Source: Ulva prolifera (lineage: Eukaryota > Chlorophyta > Ulvophyceae > Ulvales > Ulvaceae). Taken from it: a stretch of DNA of 64,000 bases. Where the stretch lies: NCBI GenBank assembly GCA_023078555.1, contig CM041200.1, positions 6,735,361 to 6,799,360 on the forward strand. The letters run 5' to 3'. The notes below the pieces were generated by a model. That model searched no databases. It worked only from the letters and a program-made list of their open reading frames with translations, and was not told the DNA's origin. How positions within the stretch are numbered: the stretch's first letter is position 1; the number at the start of each line of letters is the position of its first letter. A program made the position numbers and the translations under genes. This document shows positions 23,908 through 35,552 of this stretch, in pieces.

Positions 23908-24660
23908 GGAGCTGTATGGCTCTGGGGCTACGTTATGCCTGAAATGATGTGCTTTTTCCAGCAGTGAAAATCTGGCTTCCGTGTAACCTGCATTGTATCG
24001 AAGCACCCAGAGATATGTAGCCCTAAAATTTTCGGGAAACGCTCTGTTTTTCCAAACGTCTTCCAGGGTGATGCAGTGAACGTGTGCCATAAGAGCCGAC
24101 CAGCTAGAGGCCAACTGAGCAGATGCATAGATATTACAACAGTTTGTGACACATACGAGGTGTTGTCATTCATGATGCCGCAATGCATGATTGTCCCCAG
24201 ATCTTGCAGCCCTTGTGTTAGCGTCCTCACATCAGGTGAGACAACATTGTTGTGCATGATTGGGCATTGCTTGACGACCTGTACACAAAATCAAATGGTG
24301 GTGCTGCCAAGCCCATGTGTTGGAACACTTTCCACTTGGCCCAGTACACATAACCTTTTAAGCTGTGCATTGTGCTCACGATCACAGCGAATAGACAGAT
24401 TCATACGCAGTATCAGCCGTCGTGGGTGCATGTGTGCTCCGCACAAATGATGGATGCTGATTTAATGGCCACGATGTGGTATAGTGATTGAGTCTGCATG
24501 CATGATCGCTTACAGCTCTCTGTCAAACTTTGACCTAAATGAGATCGAGATGTTCTTGCGCAGCTGTCAACGCAGTCGCATGCGTCACCATGGTATCCTT
24601 TGGCTTGGGAACGGTTGTGTGTTACCTCTAGCATGGCCATGGACGGAATTCAGAGCAGCC
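23908..24660. other. intergenic, no gene recognised
   Basis: This AT-richer stretch holds the 3' flank of DRG1 and, on the other strand, the 3' flank of the small gene at 24661. Short open frames have no domain. Confidence 0.45.
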
Positions 24661-25131
24661 TCATGATGGAACACGCTTGCTCGATGGAATGGACGTTGTC
24701 ATGCTGCAGCCCAAGTCCTGAAACCGGCTGCTGCACAGTATCTGTGGCTTCATCTTCTGAGAGGCACTGGGATCATTTCATATTCCTGGTCAGCTCCAGT
24801 TTGGCTTTTCAGCTCCTACATCAATGCATTCTCAGTCATTATCTTATAACGATTCGTATTTTCATCAGCGAGTGCAGCTCCACACCTGCAGCTCCTCTTT
24901 GAGCGTAGGGGCTTTGGCACTTGCATGTGCACTGGCAACTGTCCGCTTGTGGCGATCCTGCATTTCTTTCGAGGCTACAATTTGACCATTACAGTGCGCT
25001 TTTTACTAGTGAGAAGGGGTCCGCACTGCGTAATCATTACGCTGCTGTACGAACAGTGACAGGACGAACGTGCCAGCGGCCATGAACACGATGAAAGGGA
25101 CCCCCTTGGTCAATGGTGACGACTGTGCCAT
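24661..25131 (-). CDS. small single-pass membrane protein, possibly COX16-like
   Basis: Three minus-strand exons join in phase: 25131-25041, 24974-24886, 24717-24661, giving 78 residues. The N-terminus MAQSSPLTKGVPFIVFMAAG leads into one hydrophobic segment (about residues 10-28, FIVFMAAGTFVLSLFVQQ). It is followed by a basic/acidic helix (KEMQDRHKRTVASA, TLKEELQ) and ends SSKRVPS. The layout of a GxPF membrane start, a short linker, an LEEEL-like helix and a KRxP tail resembles COX16, a mitochondrial assembly factor for cytochrome c oxidase. Similarity is limited to short motifs. The donor of exon 1 is GTAATG, unlike most in the window. The last exon is the least secure. Confidence 0.42.
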
Positions 25132-25980
25132 GGCCCAGTTACATCTTTCTCGCAGCCTCAGATCTCGTTGTTTGAGCGCGCCCAGAGCAACTACGGACGG
25201 GATCCGCGGGTGGCACGGATAGCAAGGCGAGGCACAATTCCGAACCAGTTGACAAGGGCGACAGGGAAGCCAAATGTATGTGCGTAACGATTTGACCGCC
25301 CGTGGTATTGCAATCTCAGCTCCATCTCCCGCTGACGTGACTTCCATCATGCAGTGCCGTGCATGATGTGCCCACTGTCCTGTGCTGTGCCCAGTACCAC
25401 AGTTGCAAGACCAGTTTGCTGAAGGCATCACAACGACACCGCCACAACTCCCGTACGTTCATGGCTTCCATGCCTTCGGGAACAGGTACGATGAGTAATT
25501 TTGCAACCTGTCTGGCTTCTGCGCACTGAGCAGTACCTCTTGCACAATATCCCGCTTGTATGTCTCCCACTTGGCCTCCTTCTGCATTGCCCTGTACAAC
25601 ACCATGCCGTATCATTGCACACGAATCGCACAGTTGTAACAGTCAAGCTCATGCATGCATCACGACAGGACAGCTCTGCTACAATTGCGATCACAGCATC
25701 AATCCACGCTGACAAAAAAGCTGTGCACTGCCAGCCGCCATGGATTCCGCGTCAGAGCTTCAAGATCAGCTGAATGAATATCTCACTTCACATGCAGTAT
25801 GAACCACCCACGATCCGTGCTGCCCACCTCACACCCAACCGCAGCACACGCACATCACCACAAGACACAAAGAACATAATCTCAGACAGTTTCATTGCAC
25901 AGCACATAGATACACAAAACAGACCATGAAGGCAGCGACTGACAGTCTTGATCCTGGGCCAGACTCATGCACACTATATC
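25132..25980. other. intergenic, no gene recognised
   Basis: This lies between two minus-strand genes. Open frames such as 25615-25316 (-) have no recognisable domain. It should contain the promoter of the COX16-like gene and the 3' flank of the cyclic-nucleotide-binding gene. Confidence 0.45.
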
Positions 25981-28900
25981 TCAGGGCAGGCCACCCTTTA
26001 GCGAATCCCCCAAAGACGCCACGAGCATGATGTTTGTGGTGTGCTGAACGGGCGGAACCATGTTGACCTTTGCGACACTGCTTCTAGACGCCTGCTAGTT
26101 GCTATGATGCTCTGCCATGCAACGGCCCGAGCCCTTGTGGCTCGAACCGCCACATGCAAGCGGCACCAGCTCGGACACGAACACACCTGAGGAGCTGGGG
26201 GTCTTTGGGGTACTGCGCGACGAGCACGCCGACGACGTCGCGCGTCGCTGCGTCCACCTTGAGGTCGAAGTCGAGCTTGGCGAGCACGAGGACCTCGGTG
26301 GCGGACGTCGCGATGGCCGTTGCGTGGCGAACCCCCCGGCGCAGCACGGCGGCCTCGCCGAAGTAGTCTGGCGCCTCCAGCGTCGATAGCTCCACCCACG
26401 CCTGCAGCCGCCTAGAACACGTCATGCCGGCACCAGCCGCGTTGGATGACCGCAGCTTCCAAAGAAGAGGAGCCATGGCAGCTCCCAAAAATGTGGGCCC
26501 TCACGACTGAGCTAGCCTGTTGCCTCTTGGAGTGGATGTCGCACTGCACGCGCTCCAGGCGCACTTGGAGCGGGGAGAATCACAGTCGGCGAGGTGCATA
26601 CTTCATCAACCACAGAGTGGAGTATACGAGATGAGCTGGAAGCACACAAGGCATCAAACGATGCCAGATCGTTTCCAGCCCTCAGCACGGCAACACCACG
26701 GCACAATGGTCGTCTTCGCAACAGCTGCATGCAGCAAGCATCTATGGATGGCTGCATCATGCTGTTTAAGCCACGCGGCCAAGCATCGGAAGTCACGCCG
26801 CGGCCTGATCGCATCGCACAGGCGGCACTGGCTCTTCCTGCTGCACTACAGGATGCCTGTGGACATCGGTCGGCCATACCTTGCACTTCTTTGGTGCGCC
26901 GGAAGCCTGCTTGCCAGCCCGCCGAGGCGCCTGCGGCGACAGCGGCAGCGGCGGCGCCTCCGCCTTGGGCCGGCCTTGCAGCAGCGGCGCCTCCGCTGCA
27001 TACAGAATGCCCGCACCCTGCAGGTCCTGTGCCGTGACACCGCTCATCTCAAAGCCCGGCACAACCTTGCTGCTGCTGCCGACTGCGGCCGGGGGCTGCA
27101 GGCGGCCGCGGAGGTGGGCCTGCACCGCGTTTGGCACGCCGTCCCCGCGGCGCCACTGCGCCGCCGACTGCGGCCGCCGGGGCGCACCCATGGGGGCCGT
27201 GCTGGAGGGGGGGCCCGCGCTCTGAGGGCGGCGGGAGGGCCCCCTGGTGGGACTCAGCGGGCGTGCGCCCATGCGGCCGGCGTGGACGTACAGGGTCCGC
27301 GGGCGGCCGTTGCGGATCGCGCGCTCCGGCAGTGGCTGGAAGCGGTCCTGCTGCTCGTACGATGGGTCCAGCAGGTGCAGCGTCACAGGGTCCTGCAGGC
27401 AGCTTCGCATGCCGTGGCGAAATGCATGCATGGCTGCGGGGCCTCAGTGAATTTGCCACGGCCGTATGCAGACTCCTCAACCGACCGCTCAATGCACGTG
27501 TCGCCACCTCAAGTAAGGCCGCTGCTGAAGCCAGCTCGGCGTCCATGCCTTTCACACTCGTGACTTGGGCCGACATCGGGAAGAGATGTCCGCACGCCCG
27601 GTTCACAAGCCGCACGATGCACGCTTGTATATGCATTGTGTGCCTGGTGTGCTTGCGACAAAAAGTGCTGATGTGGACGTGACCTGCAGTGTAGATTCAC
27701 CGCAACACATCAGACCTCAGTCTGAACGTACATGTATCGCCGGTCAGAATTGGTACTGATGCCACCATCTACTGTCTCAGTTGAATCTATCCAAGGAACC
27801 GAATGCTGTGGAGGTGTTCTGCCGACATCGTGGCGCCAGCTGGTGCCACCCGGAGCATGGGCAGCATGGGAGAGGGGGGCGCACGAGGCGGTGCATCGCG
27901 GCAAAGGCCGGCGTGACGGCCATCTCCCGCACGAGGCGCACGGACCCGGACGTCAGCACAAACATCGCGTCGGCCTCGTCGCCCTGCTGGAACAGCAGCC
28001 CCCCGATGTGGAACGTGCGGCGCTCCATGATCTGCGCGATGTCCTGCAGCAGCGTCATCGAGATGCCCTTGAAGACCGGCAGTCGCCACAGCAGCTCCAC
28101 CTGCATGCGCCCCCCGGCCGATGTCTTCAAGGCACAATGTGGCTCGAGACGAAACACCCACAGCTGAGGCATAGCTTTCTGTAAACGCATGGTTATGCAT
28201 AGCTACCCCCACCCAGCGCAGCCGCGACTCGGGCCACCCTGACTTCTGGTGCGGCCCATGGGCGCCCATACGGCGACACGCTAACCAGATTTACTGTGCT
28301 TCGCTGCACAGGCCAGCACACATGGGGCGGCTGTGGCTACTGTGTCAGCAAGATGCTTGGGGTTTAGCTGACTGGACTAGATTGAACCATGCGCATCAAG
28401 GTGACTTTTTATTTTAACTACCACTCCAATGCCACTGTCGGGAAGCGGCCTCAGGCACACAGCAGCACTATTACAAGCCTTGCCAGGTGAGTGCACACCC
28501 CCCAATACTGCCAGGCTGTTTGTCTGGGGGTTGCACAATACATCATGAGTGTGCACAGATGCCGTTTTGATTGCCATGTCTGCTGCACTGCCGTTTCCGC
28601 AGCAACAGACGACCGCGGCATGCAAGACCACACAGACACAAGTCCTAGGCTGCAGACGACCGCAGGCCATGGGTGGGCAAAGGAGGCGGCGGTGTCCGAG
28701 GCTGAGAGGGCCCACAGGGGGCACGAGGGGGTGCGGACCGCACGCGCTGAGCGATGTCGCGGCGGTGGTGCACTGCGAGCACGTCCCGGTATTCAAAGCC
28801 GTTGATCGTGAGGAGCTCGGTCGCGTCCTTCGCCTTGATCGTCGCCGCACGCTGGCCGCCAGCCACCTGCAGCGCCAGCTCCCCGAATCCCTGCCCGACC

Positions 28901-29838
28901 TCCAGCGACCGCAGCACCCGGCGCTTGCCCCTGCCTGCACGCCCACGTGACTCGATGCAGCATTGCAGGCGTAGTTGTGCTGCAGAAGTAGCCTGAGCAG
29001 CTGTAAGACTCAAGGAGAAGTAGTCGTTGCGGAGGGTAAGCGAGGGCGATGTGGCCATAGCTCTAAGAAACAGTGACACTCAGTGCAAGATATTAACAAA
29101 AAGAAAACATATTCCCTGGGTCCCACGGCTGCTTCAATCTCCCAAAGTGCACGTCGAATCAACGACATGCAACTCCTGAACGAGGGGATATGTGCATTGA
29201 GTGGACCCATTGGGATGATTATAGGCTGACATCACCATGTTGCTGCCACCGTGTAGCCAGCGTCTATGGGCGCAGGGAGCGCACGGTCTGCTTTTTCCAG
29301 TTGGCACTCGCCAGACAGAATAATGTACATGAAGTCTCCGCTGTCACCTTCCCGGATGATTGTTGACCCCTTGGCACACCACACCAGCCGCACATGAGGG
29401 GCCACCGCAGCCAATAGACCAATGTGCAGCCCTTCAGCAAAGGCGGTCCTGCAGTTGGGCTGCTGGTTGTGCCAAGGATAAAGGTCTGTCACAAAGCCCT
29501 TGCCAACAGACGGAACGGGGCGTTGCCATTTGTGAAAGGCACCTGGTCAGCAGGTCCACGACCAGCTTGACTTCCTCTGGGCTCCGCTCAGCTGCTGGGA
29601 GGTCAAGAATCCTCTGGAGCCCCTGACGTTCTCGGCTGTGTATGAGACCTCCCGCAACAGTTGGCTGCTGAGCCGGATCCATGGCCGTGCCATACAGCCC
29701 CTTGGATCTCTCGGAGAGGTCATGGAAGCTTTCCGCCAGGACAGCGTCAAGAGGAGGGACGTGGTCATGGCCCAGCCTCTCTAAAGCAGATACTGGTGCG
29801 TAACTTGGTGCACACGCTAGTTCAGAGTTGTTGTCCAT
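25981..29838 (-). CDS. protein with two cyclic-nucleotide-binding domains (CNBD2-like)
   Basis: Soluble protein with two cNMP-binding folds and no kinase or channel domain, like CNBD2 or flagellar cNMP-binding proteins. Minus-strand exons in phase: 29838-29543, 29448-29285, 28934-28744, 28100-27885, 27392-26880, 26401-26187, 26077-25981, giving 563 residues from the first in-frame ATG. The frame stays open upstream to 29943, so a 5' exon is likely. An N-terminal helix SPEEVKLVVDLLTR precedes domain 1 (about 99-217), with STIIREGDSGDFMYIILSGE and the phosphate-binding cassette FGELAL..GQRAATI. Domain 2 begins LLWRLPVFKGIS..FQQGDEADAMFVLTSG (218-289). It resumes APDYFGEAAVLRRGVRHATA (461-532) after a 171-residue Pro/Arg/Ala-rich insert encoded by one exon. 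Both cassettes keep the Glu and Arg that contact cyclic nucleotide, so binding is plausible. Confidence 0.85.
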
Positions 29839-29943
29839 GGCCCCAGAAATTGCGTCCTCGGCAGTGGAGAACCGAAAGCGTTGTTCTAGCTTGAGACCAT
29901 TGCTGTCAACAGTTGTACTGAGAGTCCTGTTGAGGATGGACAC

Positions 29944-31440
29944 AGGTCATTGCACGCAATGGGTGCACGTACATTCACCATACACGTCCAAAGCGCCACT
30001 ATAAATATGAAGAGAACTGCTGATAGCAAGGTTTGAGGCACTAGCGCCAGATCGATGCAGCTTCTCTGCCGATTTCAGCCAATCGTACAGGTTGTTCCTG
30101 CGTTCGGAGCCGTGTGTCAAGTACATCGGCCGGCGCCTCGCTCGGGGCACGACAGCCACATGATGGTGCCTAGTCAAGTCTGAAATATGCCGTAGCACAC
30201 ACCACTCACTCGTTTTTACGACAATTGCGGCACCGTGCGTCGAGGAGTGATGTGAGACCCCCTGTGGACACACTCTGCTCTATGCACACTTGCCATGCAC
30301 GTTGTAGTGATGAGGCATAGTTTCACGAGCACGCTTAACAGATGCGGGGGCAACGAAGTGGCCGCTGTGAAGAGTTCCCCGGACGGACCTCATGCGGTCC
30401 GCCCAGGGAATCATCAGAGGGCATGCTTTGTAGACTGTGGAGGTCACTGTCAATGCAACAAGCTCTGTTACAATAATTGATTTATACACAGGACCTGTTT
30501 GTTGATATGATCTGCAGCTGGGCCAAAAAGCTGGGTTTCCTGCAACTGGTGCAACGTTGGGAAAGCTTGCGCAGTGCTAGCTGCAAGTCAATGAATGCAC
30601 ACATTTCAGGGTCGAAGCCCGCTCCCACACAGACTCAGGCACCGGCGTGGATTCATGTGCAGCGTGCACCTAAATTTAAAGCACAGAAAGCACAGGCACA
30701 CCCACAAGGCACCGCCATCTTGTCTTCATCGTGCCCTTATGAAAGTGCTCTCATGTAACAGCTGAGACTTCATCGATAACAACATATGTGGCCAGTCCAC
30801 ATGAAGTTTTATGAAAGAAATGCATGTATATCTGCAGTGCATGTGCGAACGAGGATTCAGGCCAAGTGCTTCTGTACACAAGCCTGACGGACGCCGATTC
30901 CCAGCCGCTCTCTGCTGTGACCCTGTCCAGGCCGCCTTTGGCTTTGCAGTCAATGCCGCATTTGGTGATGCAAGACCTTCGATCAACACAAACATGGTGC
31001 AGACACAATTTTGTCTCTATCGAAATGGACCCAAGGCGAAGAGGCTGGCAGGGAGGCCAAGCGCTGTGGGAACAGTGCTGTGGCGTAAATGGAAGGGTGT
31101 AAATCCGGAATGGCAGGAGGGTATGCATGCATCACAGATGTAAACGTACAAGTTGTTGTTCCTGTGCATGTGAAAAGAGTGTGCGGTAGCCTCAGGTGGT
31201 TTGTGCCTGTGTGGCCCATGGGAGCGGGGCGTGCAGCACAGGCGGCGGCTTGCGTATTGGGCCGGCGCCGGCCGCGCGAGCGGCGGGGTCGCATTGCGTG
31301 CAGGCGCGGGGGTGCGTGTGGGGGGGCTGGAGCACGGACGAGTGCATGCGTGTGGCGTGGGGGTATGTGGGTGCGTGTTGGGGGGGTTCCTGTCAGGCTC
31401 AGGTGGGGCGCTGTGTGCCATTGCTTGCTGGGATGAGTCG
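29944..31440. other. gene-poor stretch, no gene recognised
   Basis: Short open frames on both strands (for example 30811-31143 + and 31128-30751 -) lack known domains. From about 31200 the plus strand becomes strongly G/T-rich (GGGTGCGTGTGGGGG-type sequence). The left end should contain the start of the cyclic-nucleotide-binding gene. Confidence 0.45.
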
Positions 31441-31442
31441 TT

Positions 31443-31532
31443 GTGGCAATCCAGTGATACGGCCGCTATGATATGGCACGTCGCGATGTTCAAGGGTCCA
31501 GTGGTATAGCGGCCATATCACTGGATTGCCAC
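31443..31532. repeat. 27-bp inverted repeat (hairpin) with 36-bp loop
   Basis: The arm 31443-31469 (GTGGCAATCCAGTGATACGG then CCGCTAT) pairs with 31506-31532, 26 of 27 positions. The outer T-A pair at 31442/31533 extends the stem. It lies in gene-poor DNA. It could be a MITE end pair, a small-RNA precursor or a structural hairpin; no transposase or target duplication was seen. Confidence 0.9.
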
Positions 31533-31540
31533 AGTTGTTC

Positions 31541-33028
31541 CACTGCTTGTCATGTGCACCAGATTCGATCAAAGACAACATGACACGGCCAGGCAGCACC
31601 GTGATTGGCATAGCAGCATCACAGTGGTGATCTGATGGGCTGATTACTGGTGCTCTTTGTGGCCGAGCAACAGTGCGTGCTCGGCGAAGCTCCCAGCGGG
31701 GGGGGGGTGCAGGACAGCGAGGCGGTGGAGCGGCTGCCGGACAACGACGGTGAAGGGACGCTGTCATCTGTCGTGAGCAGGGGTTGCGGTATGATGCGGG
31801 CCTGGAGGACGCGATCCTGCCGGACTGAGGTGTGGGGGCGGTTGTAGCTATTGTGATCGTGTGTGCATGTGTCATGCCGACTGATTGTGATGCGCGGGCA
31901 CCGCGGTGCCCCCGCTGCCAATTTCCTTCAGTAGGCTCCAGAATCAATAGCGGCGGCAGCCAGCGCTGTAGCGGTGCGGGCCACTGCATGAGCAACAAAA
32001 GGCTACTCTGGTGCATCAGCAAGTCTAGAGGTGGCACTCCGGAACCGTGCTACGCTTGCAGGCACTCTACAGAGTCATGCCGACTGATTCGGCGAGGCAC
32101 ATTCATCGGAAGCGTGCACGTAAGTGCTCCGGCTGGCCCGTGAGCGGTGTCGGCCGCGCATGCTGGGAGTGGCGGTTGCCTGTGTGTGTTACAAGGACAA
32201 AGGCAGCAAGGCGGGTAGCACCGCGAAAGAAGCAAGCAGACGAAGCAAACACCCAGACACCCACGCACGCAACACCCACCACGCCCAGAAACCCCAACAC
32301 GCGCGCAGAAAACGACACAGACCCGCACTCCGCCATGCACACACCCACACACCCACACACGCACGCACAGACCCCACGGCCTACACACAACAACACAACC
32401 CCCAACGCCGCAACGCCCGCAGCTGCACGACAGGGCCGTGCCCAACACACCGCTGCCCGAGGCCACCCATCCCGGCCGCCCGATCGCCGGGGGCCGCCCC
32501 AGCCCCAAACCCCAGCCCACCCCCAGAGCCACGCCAGCCCGGCACACCGCCACGCAGCCCCGTCGGCCCACGCCGGACCGTACCCACGACGATGCATGCA
32601 TAGCTCCAGGCGGATGCAGCCGGGCTACCTGCGGGGGCAACCTGCCTCTCCGGCTTTGAACTTGTAACACTCATGCATGAGCCGCCGAGTCAGAGCCCAA
32701 TCTTGTAGAGAGTTCCACCCTGAAGCAGATCCCAGTGCAGGGCTATCATATGGTGTGCACACAAGCAAGTTGGTTGGGCCGTCTACAGAGAACCTACGCG
32801 GGCCAGCTGACACCTCATGATCAGGTGAATCATAGAAACTGCTCTGTACCAGACAGATACTGGTTTTGTTCGGTCTGTTGCCAGCCTGCTTCCCCCGATT
32901 CATGTTTTGTTGCTTCAAGCTTCCCTGGCATGCCTCGTCTCCTGCCATCATGCATGATGCAAGTGTTTGCACCTATATCTGCAAACAGGACGATAGTAAA
33001 CGCCTACTCGAAGCAGGGTACCTCCCCC
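31541..33028. other. gene-poor stretch with A/C-rich simple sequence
   Basis: From about 32230 to 32600 the plus strand is A/C-rich (CACACCCACACACCC-type), mirroring the G/T-rich sequence at 31200-31430 in composition but not in exact sequence. Long open frames in this interval are His/Pro/Thr- or Cys/Gly/Val-rich on opposite strands, as expected from simple sequence, and I do not call them genes. Confidence 0.5.
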
Positions 33029-33235
33029 ATGTTTTCAGAGTACGCGGCAGCTACAGCTGCCCTGGTGCTGGTGCTGTGCTTCCTTGGTCCCACCACTGCT
33101 CTACGTCTCCACATGCATTTGCTTCCACATTGTGCGACTGTGCTGCTCTTGTGCGCTGCCGTTGTTGGGTTCGTTGCTCTTCGCGTTGCCGTCTCTGAGT
33201 CCTCAGGCAGACAGCCAACCATGAAAGCACAGTGA
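33029..33235 (+). CDS. small hypothetical membrane protein
   Basis: A 68-residue open frame starts at ATG 33029. It has two hydrophobic segments, AAATAALVLVLCFLG and CATVLLLCAAVVGFVALRVAV, and a polar tail ending TMKAQ. The frame remains open upstream, so it could also be the last exon of a longer gene. No family was recognised, and no neighbouring exon could be joined. Confidence 0.22.
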   Translation: MFSEYAAATAALVLVLCFLGPTTALRLHMHLLPHCATVLLLCAAVVGFVALRVAVSESSGRQPTMKAQ

Positions 33236-33539
33236 GAACAGTTTCTTGAGCATGCCACCTACTGTAGGCGAGAGCTGTGGCATATGATATCAAGTTTTCA
33301 CAGCAACATCGCTCTGCACCTGATCGGCCTCATGAGACTTGTTTGTGAAGGCTGCCACTAATGCCTGCTAGTGAACACAAACTGTTAAGCGCTTGCTGAT
33401 GGCTTCATCTCAGCAGCCAACTCGGCGGAGCGGAAGTCAGCGACAGCGGCAGCGCTTTCAAGCCCGCATACGTTTCTGACTCCGACCAGGCGGTGTGCTG
33501 CACAGGGCTGCTGGTCATTTCTGTCCAACTTTCATCCCG

Positions 33540-33725
33540 ATGCTACGCCTGACACACCTCCTCCATGCACTCATCGCCCTCTTTGCAGCTCTGGCATCCC
33601 CTTCAGGCGCACGGGCTCTTGGCGTTGCACAGCCCTCACACATCATCACCCGAGACGCCGTACGTTGTCATCGGCGGAGCGAGCGCAGAGGATCTGGCGA
33701 CACTGCACCTGCACGGCTCCGATGA
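33540..33725 (+). CDS. hypothetical ORF with a signal-peptide-like start
   Basis: The 61-residue frame starts MLRLTHLLHALIALFAALAS, a short basic start and hydrophobic core followed by small residues, like a secretory signal. The rest is Arg/Ser-rich and shows no domain. It may be a first exon whose partner exons I could not find, since another frame over 33650-33780 is also open. Weak evidence. Confidence 0.15.
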   Translation: MLRLTHLLHALIALFAALASPSGARALGVAQPSHIITRDAVRCHRRSERRGSGDTAPARLR

Positions 33726-34047
33726 CAGTCGCTCCAGCTCCTCGTTCCGTAAGCTCCTCCCCCGCGGCCAAGGCAGGGGCGGGGCAGATCATGATGTGAA
33801 CAACCTGCGTTGGTGCAGCCGCTGCAGAAGTTCGTCACGAAGCAACAGCTGCAGCAGCGGGCGCAGCCGGAGCCGTGCAGGTCATTGCCGTGGCAGGCAG
33901 AACAGAGTCTGTAGTGCAGGCAGGTTGGTGGTGGTAACAGGCCTGGGTCACCGTGCTAGAGGAAAGGGATGGAGCTGATGATCGCTCGAGATGCGGAGCA
34001 GTTGCGTACATTGACGTTCCAGCCATATATGCATGCTAATTTGTGAT

Positions 34048-34200
34048 CTAATGCCGCACGCTCTGCTTGTGACCCCCCCCCCCCCCCCCTGGAGCGTACG
34101 TTAACACATGTGTCTTACGAAGTATAAAAGCTTGCGGGGCCGGAATCGCCGCAAGGGCAACGCTCAAGCACACCAAAGCCACCCATCGCCGCAGGCGCAT
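34048..34200 (-). CDS. hypothetical ORF with a signal-peptide-like start
   Basis: The minus-strand frame from ATG 34200 begins MRLRRWVALVCLSVALAAIP with APQA as a possible cleavage site. It then runs into a Gly stretch caused only by the poly-G/poly-C tract at 34073-34089. If real, it would be a first exon spliced before that tract. No downstream exon was identified. Confidence 0.15.
   Translation of the reverse strand: MRLRRWVALVCLSVALAAIPAPQAFILRKTHVLTYAPGGGGGGHKQSVRH
34073..34089. repeat. 17-nt poly(C) tract
   Basis: An uninterrupted run of C on the plus strand. It is one of several poly(C) runs in the window, the others lying mostly in introns. Confidence 0.9.
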
Positions 34201-35552
34201 TGGTGGAGTGTGACACAGTTTGAAGCTCACATGTGCAGGAGCTCGTACAGACCCGTCCTCCTGTCTTACATGACTACGCCTGAAGGCAGCGAGGCGGGCA
34301 CCATCCTGCTGAGCCACCTGTCGCTTTGACTTTGTCCTTGTCAGTTACAGGTTGTCGCACATCTGCAACGCGGCAAGTGCGCCTCCGAGCGACCCACCTC
34401 ACCTGAAGCCCGCACCAAACCGAGGGACATGACGGCTGTGCCCCAATCACCCCAGGCCACGCATTCGCCCTCCTGCCCGAGTGCTAGGCGGAGGTCGGCA
34501 GCTTTAAGACCGAAGCCATGCAGTGGCCAAGCGCGCCTAACCGGCCCGGGGTCCCCAAGGCATCGATGGCCTGAGCAAACCAATCAATTGCTCTGAGAGT
34601 GAGCAGCCCAATCAATTGCTCTGAGAGTGACCAACGTTCGTCGGACGGGACTGACAACCCCGCCGATCGGTATACCTATAGGCGGAATTGTGTACACGAG
34701 CTGGCGTTGAGGATTCACACTGCAGTCACCGTGAACTCGATAGATCTCGCCAAAGGCGGCGCTACCTGCCGTGCAGCTGCAGGCGTGCACGTACACGCAT
34801 ACACCAGACGCAGCATCGAACAGGGAGTTTCAGCCTCCGAATGTAGAGTAGACGGCGGGGCCGCCGCCACATGGGACCACCACATCGTTGACGATAGCAA
34901 TTTTCAGTAGTCACACACAGGCTGGCCTGGTCGCCACCAACCGCTAGAGCTTACACGTGCTCAGTTGCAATCGGCAGCATATATACCGTCCGGGCACCAT
35001 GCCGCCAGTTCAGCCTTGAAGGTACAGAAGAGTGAACGGGAGAATACAAGGCCTACAAGGAATCGCTGCCCTGAAGAGATCAGGGAGCACAGGCGAACAG
35101 TGCGCTGCGGTTCACACGCGGCGCACCTACCTACGTTTGGACGTCCGCAGGGCGGTCCCTGCAGGGCGCCGGCCCTGTATCATGATAATGGGCCCTGAGT
35201 TCGGGTGGATGCGACGTGGCTGCCACTCCCCTGCCGCGCGTACTTTGGGATGTTCGTGTGCTTTCTCGTTGTCCTGACGGTGCTGCCGGCCCCTCCGGCT
35301 TTGTCCTAGTAACACAGTGCTCGAAATTGCTGCAACACTGAGCATCGTCGGAGCATGCATGTGGCATTGACGGGCTAGCCTGGACACGCAGGCGTGTCGT
35401 CTGTTCCGGCATGCGTTTGCAGATTGCTATACATTGAGTCAGCGTCACGGTAGTTGGTTTTTGGCCGAGTGGGGCATCGCTTGGTTGAAGCCGAAGCGAA
35501 GGCCGCGCTGGCAGGTTCTGTTCTGATCTGACAGGTATAGAGCACTGCCCAG
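34201..35552. other. intergenic, upstream of MetRS, no gene recognised
   Basis: Several short open frames on both strands have no domain. The tandem repeat at 34580-34630 lies here. The MetRS promoter and leader are expected near the right end, but no element was recognised. Confidence 0.45.
34580..34630. repeat. two copies of a 23-bp sequence, period 28
   Basis: CCAATCAATTGCTCTGAGAG followed by TGA occurs at 34580-34602 and again at 34608-34630. Each contains CCAAT and the palindrome CAATTG. It could be a duplicated promoter-type element or a simple local duplication. Confidence 0.85.

Noticed and set aside
23224..24114. 296-codon minus-strand ORF
   Set aside because: It runs antisense to the last DRG1 exon and its flanks and shows no domain of its own.
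32047..32667. About 200-codon ORFs on both strands
   Set aside because: Both arise from A/C-rich simple sequence without stops; composition is His/Pro/Thr on one strand and Cys/Val/Gly on the other, with no domain.
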